Below the pieces are notes generated by a model. That model did no database searches and had not been told where the DNA came from. It was given only the letters and a program-made list of their open reading frames with translations. From Artemisia argyi (Eukaryota > Streptophyta > Magnoliopsida > Asterales > Asteraceae), in the NCBI GenBank assembly GCA_030686995.1, contig CM060680.1:197147322-197211321 (forward strand): a stretch of 64,000 nucleotides of DNA. Reading direction: 5' to 3'. A program made the position numbers and the translations under genes. Shown here piece after piece: positions 31,114 to 43,376 of the stretch (positions within the stretch are counted from its first letter, which is position 1; each line of letters begins with the position of its first letter).

Positions 31114-32109
31114 AAACCAAAAAAAGTTTGTTACAACTTATATTGCGTAGCTAGTGTTTAATTTGTTACGATAAATTTGACACATTCAATAGACTAGACG
31201 ATTCTAAATAGTTGTTTATCTTGTCACTCAAATATTTTATATTCGTGATAGGATTTTTGACAATACGAAAATTTGTTTTTTATTATATTATAAACTAAGT
31301 ATGCCTCCCCCCTCCCCCCAAACAGCCATAGCTACAATCGCTGAGTGAGTCATTTATGCCCCTCAAATTACGGAAAGACACTCAATTGTGAGCCGGTTCG
31401 AGTTACCGATTATTAACCTTTTGCACCTAACTTAGTGTTAAACTGACAACAGTTCATAACAAAACAAAATTTTACACTTTGGATATATGAAGAGAGTATG
31501 CACATACATACCGTCATACCCCGTGCCTTAAGTATGTTTGCCTCTGGTAACATGCATCATTTGTTTTACATCAATATAAAAAGTTTAAATTAATTGTACT
31601 ATATATAAAACGTTAAAAATAAGAATATGAATAATTTTATGTGCTTACACATACATAAACTTGATTGGGTTCATTAAAAATATGCCGGTGATTTCCTCAT
31701 CTTTAATTTTGGTTTGGAATCTCACGTATATTTTTATAGTTCCAAATCACAAATTTTAAATTATTAGTGCATGTAAATTGGTTTTTTTGTTCCGTAAATG
31801 TCCAGTTAAGTGACTAGTTTCGAACATTAATCCAAAACAAAAAATTTCTTTAGTTCTTTTTGTATATGTTACTCATTCTTTTCTTTATTAAAAGGAAAAG
31901 TAATATAAAACAAAAGTAAAAGTTAGTAATGTTGACAACATGTTTGGTTGAAATTCGTATGACAAAAATTTGGACTCAACCTCTATTTATGGGGATAAGC
32001 AAATCCATACTCTCATGGCATGATTGTCTGACACACCACTATTTATTATTTATTTTATTTTTATTTTATTTTTTTTAATTCTCTCACATATGTCTAAAAT
32101 TTTCTTTTA

Positions 32110-33656
32110 GGTCCATCAGTTTGAGGGGGTGTTAAATTTATTAACACAACTTAGCAAACTTATGAACCTTCAGGGTTATAAATGTAAAATGTTTATAACT
32201 AGTTTACTAATCTTTCATATTTTAGTTGTGTTTGTATTGTTGTGTAAGTGACTAAGTGCAGGGTGCTAAGTGGAAATGTGGGCTATATAAGCATCACATT
32301 CTTGCTAGGGTTTCATTATCTCACACACAAGTTTAGCCGTCTTCAAGTTTTCTCTTATACTCTCAATATTGTTGGTTTCTTGTTCATCTGGTTTAGTATA
32401 GTTTAAGATCATCTTGACCTTGGTATTGTTTCTGGGTTAGATTGATTGTATAGGTTCTGGGTTTGGGTTTAGAGTGTGAGTTGTTGTAGGCAGCACCTAT
32501 TAGAGGGACTGTCATCTTCTTCTTTATATTGTAAGGCTTGCACCTGTGTTAGGGACAAGTCAACTGTGTATACTGTTATAATAAAAGTTAATGATCACCA
32601 AGGGGTGGTTGGTTGGGTGATTAATAGTGTTGTTAGCTGTTTTGATATCATTTTAACAAAACCAAAAAAAGTTTGTTACAACTTATATTGCGTAGCTAGT
32701 GTTTAATTTGTTACGATAAATTTGACACATTCAATAGACTAGACGATTGTAAATAGTTGTTTATCTTGTCACTCAAATATTTTATATTCGTGATAGGATT
32801 TTTGACAATACGAAAATTTGTTTTTTATTATATTATAAACTAAGTATGCCTCCCCCCTCCCACCAAACAGCCATAGCTACAATCGCTGAGTGAGTCATTT
32901 ATGCCCCTCAAATTACGGAAAGACACTCAATTGTGAGCCGGTTCGAGTTACCGATTATTAACCTTTTACACCTAACTTAGTGTTAAACTGACAACAGTTC
33001 ATAACAAAACAAAATTTTACACTTTGGATATATGAAGAGAGTATGCACATACATACCGTCATACCCCGTGCCTTAAGTATGTTTGCCTCTGGTAACATGC
33101 ATCATTTGTTTTACATCAATATAAAAAGTTTAAATTAATTGTACTATATATAAAAAGTTAAAAATAAGAATATGAATAATTTTATGTGCTTACACATACA
33201 TAAACTTGATTGGGTTCATTAAAAATATGCCGGTGATTTCCTCATCTTTAATTTTGGTTTGGAATCTCACGTATATTTTTGCAGTTCCAAATCACAAATT
33301 TTAAATTATTAGTGCATGTAAATTGGTTTTTTTGTTCCGTAAATGTCCAGTTAAGTGACTAGTTTCGAACATTAATCCAAAACAAAAAATTTCTTTAGTT
33401 CTTTTTGTATATGTTACTCATTCTTTTCTTTATTAAAAGGAAAAGTAATATAAAACAAAAGTAAAAGTTAGTAATGTTGACAACATGTTTGGTTGAAATT
33501 CGTATGACAAAAATTTGGACTCAACCTCTATTTATGGGGATAAGCAAATCCATACTCTCATGGCATGATTGTCTGACACACCACTATTTATTATTTATTT
33601 TATTTTTATTTTATTTTTTTTTTAATTCTCTCACATATGTCTAAAATTTTCTTTTA
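32110..33656 (+). repeat. array unit 2
   Basis: 1547 bp, consensus type. Confidence 0.95.
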
Positions 33657-35203
33657 GGTCCATCAGTTTGAGGGGGTGTTAAATTTATTAACACAACTTA
33701 GCAAACTTATGAACCTTCAGGGTTATAAATGTAAAATGTTTATAACTAGTTTACTAATCTTTCATATTTTAGTTGTGTTTGTATTGTTGTGTAAGTGACT
33801 AAGTGCAGGGTGCTAAGTGGAAATGTGGGCTATATAAGCATCACATTCTTGCTAGGGTTTCATTATCTCACACACAAGTTTAGCCGTCTTCAAGTTTTCT
33901 CTTATACTCTCAATATTGTTGGTTTCTTGTTCATCTGGTTTAGTATAGTTTAAGATCATCTTGACCTTGGTATTGTTTCTGGGTTAGATTGATTGTATAG
34001 GTTCTGGGTTTGGGTTTAGAGTGTGAGTTGTTGTAGGCAGCACCTATTAGAGGGACTGTCATCTTCTTCTTTATATTGTAAGGCTTGCACCTGTGTTAGG
34101 GACAAGTCAACTGTGTATACTGTTATAATAAAAGTTAATGATCACCAAGGGGTGGTTGGTTGGGTGATTAATAGTGTTGTTAGCTGTTTTGATATCATTT
34201 TAACAAAACCAAAAAAAGTTTGTTACAACTTATATTGCGTAGCTAGTGTTTAATTTGTTACGATAAATTTGACACATTCAATAGACTAGACGATTGTAAA
34301 TAGTTGTTTATCTTGTCACTCAAATATTTTATATTCGTGATAGGATTTTTGACAATACGAAAATTTGTTTTTTATTATATTATAAACTAAGTATGCCTCC
34401 CCCCTCCCACCAAACAGCCATAGCTACAATCGCTGAGTGAGTCATTTATGCCCCTCAAATTACGGAAAGACACTCAATTGTGAGCCGGTTCGAGTTACCG
34501 ATTATTAACCTTTTACACCTAACTTAGTGTTAAACTGACAACAGTTCATAACAAAACAAAATTTTACACTTTGGATATATGAAGAGAGTATGCACATACA
34601 TACCGTCATACCCCGTGCCTTAAGTATGTTTGCCTCTGGTAACATGCATCATTTGTTTTACATCAATATAAAAAGTTTAAATTAATTGTACTATATATAA
34701 AAAGTTAAAAATAAGAATATGAATAATTTTATGTGCTTACACATACATAAACTTGATTGGGTTCATTAAAAATATGCCGGTGATTTCCTCATCTTTAATT
34801 TTGGTTTGGAATCTCACGTATATTTTTGCAGTTCCAAATCACAAATTTTAAATTATTAGTGCATGTAAATTGGTTTTTTTGTTCCGTAAATGTCCAGTTA
34901 AGTGACTAGTTTCGAACATTAATCCAAAACAAAAAATTTCTTTAGTTCTTTTTGTATATGTTACTCATTCTTTTCTTTATTAAAAGGAAAAGTAATATAA
35001 AACAAAAGTAAAAGTTAGTAATGTTGACAACATGTTTGGTTGAAATTCGTATGACAAAAATTTGGACTCAACCTCTATTTATGGGGATAAGCAAATCCAT
35101 ACTCTCATGGCATGATTGTCTGACACACCACTATTTATTATTTATTTTATTTTTATTTTATTTTTTTTTTAATTCTCTCACATATGTCTAAAATTTTCTT
35201 TTA
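33657..35203 (+). repeat. array unit 3
   Basis: 1547 bp, consensus type. Confidence 0.95.
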
Positions 35204-36750
35204 GGTCCATCAGTTTGAGGGGGTGTTAAATTTATTAACACAACTTAGCAAACTTATGAACCTTCAGGGTTATAAATGTAAAATGTTTATAACTAGTTTA
35301 CTAATCTTTCATATTTTAGTTGTGTTTGTATTGTTGTGTAAGTGACTAAGTGCAGGGTGCTAAGTGGAAATGTGGGCTATATAAGCATCACATTCTTGCT
35401 AGGGTTTCATTATCTCACACACAAGTTTAGCCGTCTTCAAGTTTTCTCTTATACTCTCAATATTGTTGGTTTCTTGTTCATCTGGTTTAGTATAGTTTAA
35501 GATCATCTTGACCTTGGTATTGTTTCTGGGTTAGATTGATTGTATAGGTTCTGGGTTTGGGTTTAGAGTGTGAGTTGTTGTAGGCAGCACCTATTAGAGG
35601 GACTGTCATCTTCTTCTTTATATTGTAAGGCTTGCACCTGTGTTAGGGACAAGTCAACTGTGTATACTGTTATAATAAAAGTTAATGATCACCAAGGGGT
35701 GGTTGGTTGGGTGATTAATAGTGTTGTTAGCTGTTTTGATATCATTTTAACAAAACCAAAAAAAGTTTGTTACAACTTATATTGCGTAGCTAGTGTTTAA
35801 TTTGTTACGATAAATTTGACACATTCAATAGACTAGACGATTGTAAATAGTTGTTTATCTTGTCACTCAAATATTTTATATTCGTGATAGGATTTTTGAC
35901 AATACGAAAATTTGTTTTTTATTATATTATAAACTAAGTATGCCTCCCCCCTCCCACCAAACAGCCATAGCTACAATCGCTGAGTGAGTCATTTATGCCC
36001 CTCAAATTACGGAAAGACACTCAATTGTGAGCCGGTTCGAGTTACCGATTATTAACCTTTTACACCTAACTTAGTGTTAAACTGACAACAGTTCATAACA
36101 AAACAAAATTTTACACTTTGGATATATGAAGAGAGTATGCACATACATACCGTCATACCCCGTGCCTTAAGTATGTTTGCCTCTGGTAACATGCATCATT
36201 TGTTTTACATCAATATAAAAAGTTTAAATTAATTGTACTATATATAAAAAGTTAAAAATAAGAATATGAATAATTTTATGTGCTTACACATACATAAACT
36301 TGATTGGGTTCATTAAAAATATGCCGGTGATTTCCTCATCTTTAATTTTGGTTTGGAATCTCACGTATATTTTTGCAGTTCCAAATCACAAATTTTAAAT
36401 TATTAGTGCATGTAAATTGGTTTTTTTGTTCCGTAAATGTCCAGTTAAGTGACTAGTTTCGAACATTAATCCAAAACAAAAAATTTCTTTAGTTCTTTTT
36501 GTATATGTTACTCATTCTTTTCTTTATTAAAAGGAAAAGTAATATAAAACAAAAGTAAAAGTTAGTAATGTTGACAACATGTTTGGTTGAAATTCGTATG
36601 ACAAAAATTTGGACTCAACCTCTATTTATGGGGATAAGCAAATCCATACTCTCATGGCATGATTGTCTGACACACCACTATTTATTATTTATTTTATTTT
36701 TATTTTTTTTTTTTTTTAATTCTCTCACATATGTCTAAAATTTTCTTTTA
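35204..36750 (+). repeat. array unit 4
   Basis: 1547 bp, consensus type except that the T-rich tract near the end has lost an interrupting A (a longer pure T run at about 36704-36718). Confidence 0.95.
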
Positions 36751-38297
36751 GGTCCATCAGTTTGAGGGGGTGTTAAATTTATTAACACAACTTAGCAAAC
36801 TTATGAACCTTCAGGGTTATAAATGTAAAATGTTTATAACTAGTTTACTAATCTTTCATATTTTAGTTGTGTTTGTATTGTTGTGTAAGTGACTAAGTGC
36901 AGGGTGCTAAGTGGAAATGTGGGCTATATAAGCATCACATTCTTGCTAGGGTTTCATTATCTCACACACAAGTTTAGCCGTCTTCAAGTTTTCTCTTATA
37001 CTCTCAATATTGTTGGTTTCTTGTTCATCTGGTTTAGTATAGTTTAAGATCATCTTGACCTTGGTATTGTTTCTGGGTTAGATTGATTGTATAGGTTCTG
37101 GGTTTGGGTTTAGAGTGTGAGTTGTTGTAGGCAGCACCTATTAGAGGGACTGTCATCTTCTTCTTTATATTGTAAGGCTTGCACCTGTGTTAGGGACAAG
37201 TCAACTGTGTATACTGTTATAATAAAAGTTAATGATCACCAAGGGGTGGTTGGTTGGGTGATTAATAGTGTTGTTAGCTGTTTTGATATCATTTTAACAA
37301 AACCAAAAAAAGTTTGTTACAACTTATATTGCGTAGCTAGTGTTTAATTTGTTACGATAAATTTGACACATTCAATAGACTAGACGATTGTAAATAGTTG
37401 TTTATCTTGTCACTCAAATATTTTATATTCGTGATAGGATTTTTGACAATACGAAAATTTGTTTTTTATTATATTATAAACTAAGTATGCCTCCCCCCTC
37501 CCACCAAACAGCCATAGCTACAATCGCTGAGTGAGTCATTTATGCCCCTCAAATTACGGAAAGACACTCAATTGTGAGCCGGTTCGAGTTACCGATTATT
37601 AACCTTTTACACCTAACTTAGTGTTAAACTGACAACAGTTCATAACAAAACAAAATTTTACACTTTGGATATATGAAGAGAGTATGCACATACATACCGT
37701 CATACCCCGTGCCTTAAGTATGTTTGCCTCTGGTAACATGCATCATTTGTTTTACATCAATATAAAAAGTTTAAATTAATTGTACTATATATAAAAAGTT
37801 AAAAATAAGAATATGAATAATTTTATGTGCTTACACATACATAAACTTGATTGGGTTCATTAAAAATATGCCGGTGATTTCCTCATCTTTAATTTTGGTT
37901 TGGAATCTCACGTATATTTTTGCAGTTCCAAATCACAAATTTTAAATTATTAGTGCATGTAAATTGGTTTTTTTGTTCCGTAAATGTCCAGTTAAGTGAC
38001 TAGTTTCGAACATTAATCCAAAACAAAAAATTTCTTTAGTTCTTTTTGTATATGTTACTCATTCTTTTCTTTATTAAAAGGAAAAGTAATATAAAACAAA
38101 AGTAAAAGTTAGTAATGTTGACAACATGTTTGGTTGAAATTCGTATGACAAAAATTTGGACTCAACCTCTATTTATGGGGATAAGCAAATCCATACTCTC
38201 ATGGCATGATTGTCTGACACACCACTATTTATTATTTATTTTATTTTTATTTTATTTTTTTTTTAATTCTCTCACATATGTCTAAAATTTTCTTTTA
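36751..38297 (+). repeat. array unit 5
   Basis: 1547 bp, consensus type. Confidence 0.95.
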
Positions 38298-39844
38298 GGT
38301 CCATCAGTTTGAGGGGGTGTTAAATTTATTAACACAACTTAGCAAACTTATGAACCTTCAGGGTTATAAATGTAAAATGTTTATAACTAGTTTACTAATC
38401 TTTCATATTTTAGTTGTGTTTGTATTGTTGTGTAAGTGACTAAGTGCAGGGTGCTAAGTGGAAATGTGGGCTATATAAGCATCACATTCTTGCTAGGGTT
38501 TCATTATCTCACACACAAGTTTAGCCGTCTTCAAGTTTTCTCTTATACTCTCAATATTGTTGGTTTCTTGTTCATCTGGTTTAGTATAGTTTAAGATCAT
38601 CTTGACCTTGGTATTGTTTCTGGGTTAGATTGATTGTATAGGTTCTGGGTTTGGGTTTAGAGTGTGAGTTGTTGTAGGCAGCACCTATTAGAGGGACTGT
38701 CATCTTCTTCTTTATATTGTAAGGCTTGCACCTGTGTTAGGGACAAGTCAACTGTGTATACTGTTATAATAAAAGTTAATGATCACCAAGGGGTGGTTGG
38801 TTGGGTGATTAATAGTGTTGTTAGCTGTTTTGATATCATTTTAACAAAACCAAAAAAAGTTTGTTACAACTTATATTGCGTAGCTAGTGTTTAATTTGTT
38901 ACGATAAATTTGACACATTCAATAGACTAGACGATTGTAAATAGTTGTTTATCTTGTCACTCAAATATTTTATATTCGTGATAGGATTTTTGACAATACG
39001 AAAATTTGTTTTTTATTATATTATAAACTAAGTATGCCTCCCCCCTCCCACCAAACAGCCATAGCTACAATCGCTGAGTGAGTCATTTATGCCCCTCAAA
39101 TTACGGAAAGACACTCAATTGTGAGCCGGTTCGAGTTACCGATTATTAACCTTTTACACCTAACTTAGTGTTAAACTGACAACAGTTCATAACAAAACAA
39201 AATTTTACACTTTGGATATATGAAGAGAGTATGCACATACATACCGTCATACCCCGTGCCTTAAGTATGTTTGCCTCTGGTAACATGCATCATTTGTTTT
39301 ACATCAATATAAAAAGTTTAAATTAATTGTACTATATATAAAAAGTTAAAAATAAGAATATGAATAATTTTATGTGCTTACACATACATAAACTTGATTG
39401 GGTTCATTAAAAATATGCCGGTGATTTCCTCATCTTTAATTTTGGTTTGGAATCTCACGTATATTTTTGCAGTTCCAAATCACAAATTTTAAATTATTAG
39501 TGCATGTAAATTGGTTTTTTTGTTCCGTAAATGTCCAGTTAAGTGACTAGTTTCGAACATTAATCCAAAACAAAAAATTTCTTTAGTTCTTTTTGTATAT
39601 GTTACTCATTCTTTTCTTTATTAAAAGGAAAAGTAATATAAAACAAAAGTAAAAGTTAGTAATGTTGACAACATGTTTGGTTGAAATTCGTATGACAAAA
39701 ATTTGGACTCAACCTCTATTTATGGGGATAAGCAAATCCATACTCTCATGGCATGATTGTCTGACACACCACTATTTATTATTTATTTTATTTTTATTTT
39801 ATTTTTTTTTTAATTCTCTCACATATGTCTAAAATTTTCTTTTA
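38298..39844 (+). repeat. array unit 6
   Basis: 1547 bp, consensus type. Confidence 0.95.
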
Positions 39845-41391
39845 GGTCCATCAGTTTGAGGGGGTGTTAAATTTATTAACACAACTTAGCAAACTTATGA
39901 ACCTTCAGGGTTATAAATGTAAAATGTTTATAACTAGTTTACTAATCTTTCATATTTTAGTTGTGTTTGTATTGTTGTGTAAGTGACTAAGTGCAGGGTG
40001 CTAAGTGGAAATGTGGGCTATATAAGCATCACATTCTTGCTAGGGTTTCATTATCTCACACACAAGTTTAGCCGTCTTCAAGTTTTCTCTTATACTCTCA
40101 ATATTGTTGGTTTCTTGTTCATCTGGTTTAGTATAGTTTAAGATCATCTTGACCTTGGTATTGTTTCTGGGTTAGATTGATTGTATAGGTTCTGGGTTTG
40201 GGTTTAGAGTGTGAGTTGTTGTAGGCAGCACCTATTAGAGGGACTGTCATCTTCTTCTTTATATTGTAAGGCTTGCACCTGTGTTAGGGACAAGTCAACT
40301 GTGTATACTGTTATAATAAAAGTTAATGATCACCAAGGGGTGGTTGGTTGGGTGATTAATAGTGTTGTTAGCTGTTTTGATATCATTTTAACAAAACCAA
40401 AAAAAGTTTGTTACAACTTATATTGCGTAGCTAGTGTTTAATTTGTTACGATAAATTTGACACATTCAATAGACTAGACGATTGTAAATAGTTGTTTATC
40501 TTGTCACTCAAATATTTTATATTCGTGATAGGATTTTTGACAATACGAAAATTTGTTTTTTATTATATTATAAACTAAGTATGCCTCCCCCCTCCCACCA
40601 AACAGCCATAGCTACAATCGCTGAGTGAGTCATTTATGCCCCTCAAATTACGGAAAGACACTCAATTGTGAGCCGGTTCGAGTTACCGATTATTAACCTT
40701 TTACACCTAACTTAGTGTTAAACTGACAACAGTTCATAACAAAACAAAATTTTACACTTTGGATATATGAAGAGAGTATGCACATACATACCGTCATACC
40801 CCGTGCCTTAAGTATGTTTGCCTCTGGTAACATGCATCATTTGTTTTACATCAATATAAAAAGTTTAAATTAATTGTACTATATATAAAAAGTTAAAAAT
40901 AAGAATATGAATAATTTTATGTGCTTACACATACATAAACTTGATTGGGTTCATTAAAAATATGCCGGTGATTTCCTCATCTTTAATTTTGGTTTGGAAT
41001 CTCACGTATATTTTTGCAGTTCCAAATCACAAATTTTAAATTATTAGTGCATGTAAATTGGTTTTTTTGTTCCGTAAATGTCCAATTAAGTGACTAGTTT
41101 CGAACATTAATCCAAAACAAAAAATTTCTTTTAGTTCTTTTTGTATATGTTACTCATTCTTTTCTTTTTTAAAAGGAAAAGTAATATAAAACAAAAGTAA
41201 AAGTTAATAATGTTGACAACATGTTTGGTTGAAAATCGTATGACAAAAATTTGGACTCAACCTCTATTTATGGGGATAAGCAAATCCATACTCTCATGGC
41301 ATGATTGTCTGACACACCACTATTTATTATTTATTTTATTTTATTATTATTTTTTTTTAATTCTCTCACATATGTCTAAAATTTTCTTTTA
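39845..41391 (+). repeat. array unit 7
   Basis: 1547 bp. It matches the consensus for about 1.2 kb, then has at least six private changes in the last 310 bp (for example gtccaattaag, gttaataatg and gaaaatcg). It runs directly into unique DNA. Confidence 0.95.
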
Positions 41392-43320
41392 TTTGTATAT
41401 CATTTTTATATGATAATAACTTATTTATTTTATACTATATTGTCTCTCTTTTACATCAAATTCAAATCCAACTCTAAATCCTAATCCTAATCCTAAATCT
41501 AAACCTAAACCTAAACCTAAACCTAAACCCATCTCCAAACCAAATGGACCATGAATGTTAATATATGTGGAATAAAGGACAAAAGTGAAAGAATACATAT
41601 TCTTACCTTGAGACACAACTATGAATTTTTAGCTTTATGCAAGCTTAATTAACATAGTCGACAAACATATATGATAATTTGAAATGAGTAAAATGACTAA
41701 CGGGTCCACATAAGATTAAAGCTGATGAAAAAAGTTAAATGACTGAACATGGTGAGTAAGGAGTAAAAGAAAATAAACATATAATTTCTTACCTTGCAAA
41801 AATAACTAGGATTTTATAGATCTATGTTAGCACGATATATAATCAAAATGTTATAATTAATTTTAAGATGAAATTTTTGACACTTTTATTTATGAGTAGG
41901 TAAATCCTTTAAGCATTTGAAGTTTCTAATTAAAATGACTAACAATTTGAAAAAGAGAATAAGACAACATAAAATAAATACATTAACATCAACAATATTT
42001 CTCAATTCTCATTATAGCAATATTTTAAAGTAACTAGAAAGTTAAAGCTAATAAAATGTAAATGGTAATACATGTAGAATAAAGAAAAGAAAGAAAGAAA
42101 GAAAGAAAACAAACATATATATTTTTACCTCGCAAAAACAGTTAAGTATTTGCAGCTTTATTATAAAGCCTACAGTGTTAAATATTGTTTATGAAGGTTC
42201 AGTTAGAAGAAGAATAATTGAAATGGCTACGGTGAATAAAACTTACAAAAAAAATTATTGAAAAAGACTTTTAAACATGTTAAAATTCCCAAAAAGACGC
42301 AAGCATATCATATTATCTATAAATGGGTTATTTTGACATTATAGTTTTAGAATTATCTAATTCGCATCTCGTTCTTTTGCACATGTATTAGGTAGCATCA
42401 CAAATTTTCATTAACATGCAGTCATATACTAGTACTAGACGAATATTAGCAACGATGTATATTAGAAATAATTGTACTTGCGAACTTGTGGTTCTGATGT
42501 GGCTCTTCAAGGGTTCAATTTGTAGTTATTGTGAAAAAAATAGTCTATGTGTTACAAACGAAAAATAATAAAAGTTTAAAATTTTAAAAATATATAAATC
42601 ATTAATATAATGGTAGATGTATTACCATTTTTAATTAAAGTTATATTAATAATGATATTTTTCTCATTTTGAGAGTTTAAAGACAATTATACATTTTTTG
42701 TATGTAGTAAAGATAAAAGCATTAATTTTAATTCGAATACATTACATAAGTAATGACTAAAATACATGTATAAAGAGCGCATAATCAACTCATCATTTCA
42801 CATATATACTATCTGTTTATTTTTTACTCTAATCTTTAACGTTAATTTTGCTATGCGTCTTAATCTTATCATTAAGCATATTCTTTCTTTATTGACTCTT
42901 TTTCTGAAAAACAAAAATATTTACATATTCATTATACATGAAAATTATTTTCCTTTTTAAAATTTCTAATTTTGCAACTAATTATTACTGTAATTTGTAA
43001 TTGTGTATTGCCATATTAACCATTTTATCTTTATACACCTTTTTTCTCAACGGTCAACACGATTCGCATCTATCCCTTTTTCTTTTTCTTTTTCTTTTTC
43101 TTTTTCTTTTTTAAATGGAGATATTTCACATAAACTTTTTCTTTTTTAAAGCAACCAAACAATTACAGGCAAAGTATCCAATATAACCTATATAATCTAA
43201 TCTATATTTTACTCATTTTAACCCATCTAATTCGTCTTCCATCACTTTTATATTATTTTGTTTCTCGCCATCTTTATTTATCTTCATTTGTTGTTGTTTT
43301 TAATCCACCTTAAGTGATAC
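41392..43320. other. AT-rich intergenic DNA with simple repeats
   Basis: Contains a telomere-like tract (41473-41529), (AAAG)n at about 42082-42108 and (CTTTTT)n at about 43075-43111. No gene is seen. The last 200 bp form the 5' flank of the DC1 gene. Confidence 0.6.
41473..41529 (+). repeat. interstitial telomere-like tract, (CCTAAA)n
   Basis: About nine units of taatcc/cctaaa/ctaaac type, with five near-perfect CCTAAA hexamers in a row. It differs from the plant heptamer CCCTAAA by one C. It lies 82 bp beyond the tandem array. Confidence 0.75.
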
Positions 43321-43376
43321 ATGGAGTCCCATCTCAAACTTCAAAATCCTGAAAATATTATTACATTGATGCAATC

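Larger units (their letters stand above)
30565..32109 (+). repeat. array unit 1
   Basis: 1545 bp, still joined to the copia pol. It has private variants all along its length: tatgtgg for taagtgg, gatcttgg for gaccttgg, attctaaa for attgtaaa, acgttaaa for aagttaaa, and tatagttcc for tgcagttcc. Confidence 0.95.
30565..41391 (+). repeat. tandem array: seven units of about 1547 bp built on a copia 3' LTR
   Basis: Unit starts (ggtccatcagtttgag) are at 30565, 32110, 33657, 35204, 36751, 38298 and 39845. The steps are 1545 bp and then five of 1547, and the last unit ends at 41391. Each unit is the last 15 bases of copia pol including its stop, the polypurine tract, the whole 529-bp 3' LTR, and 996 bp of what was the downstream flank. 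Units 2-6 and most of unit 7 are nearly identical, differing mainly in a poly-T length. Unit 1 and the last 300 bp of unit 7 carry private variants. A GTG-started 76-codon frame recurs in every unit but has no ATG and lies in the LTR, so I do not call it a gene. Confidence 0.97.

Noticed and set aside
30931..31161. A 76-codon frame repeated identically in all seven array units
   Set aside because: It starts with GTG, lies inside the LTR and its flank, and is repeated only because the unit is repeated. No domain or start context supports translation.
30565..41391. Possible CRISPR-like or bacterial tandem array
   Set aside because: The unit is 1.5 kb, includes a plant copia LTR and has no spacers.
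41425..41616. Gly/Leu repeat frame on the minus strand
   Set aside because: It comes from the telomere-like hexamer tract, not a protein.
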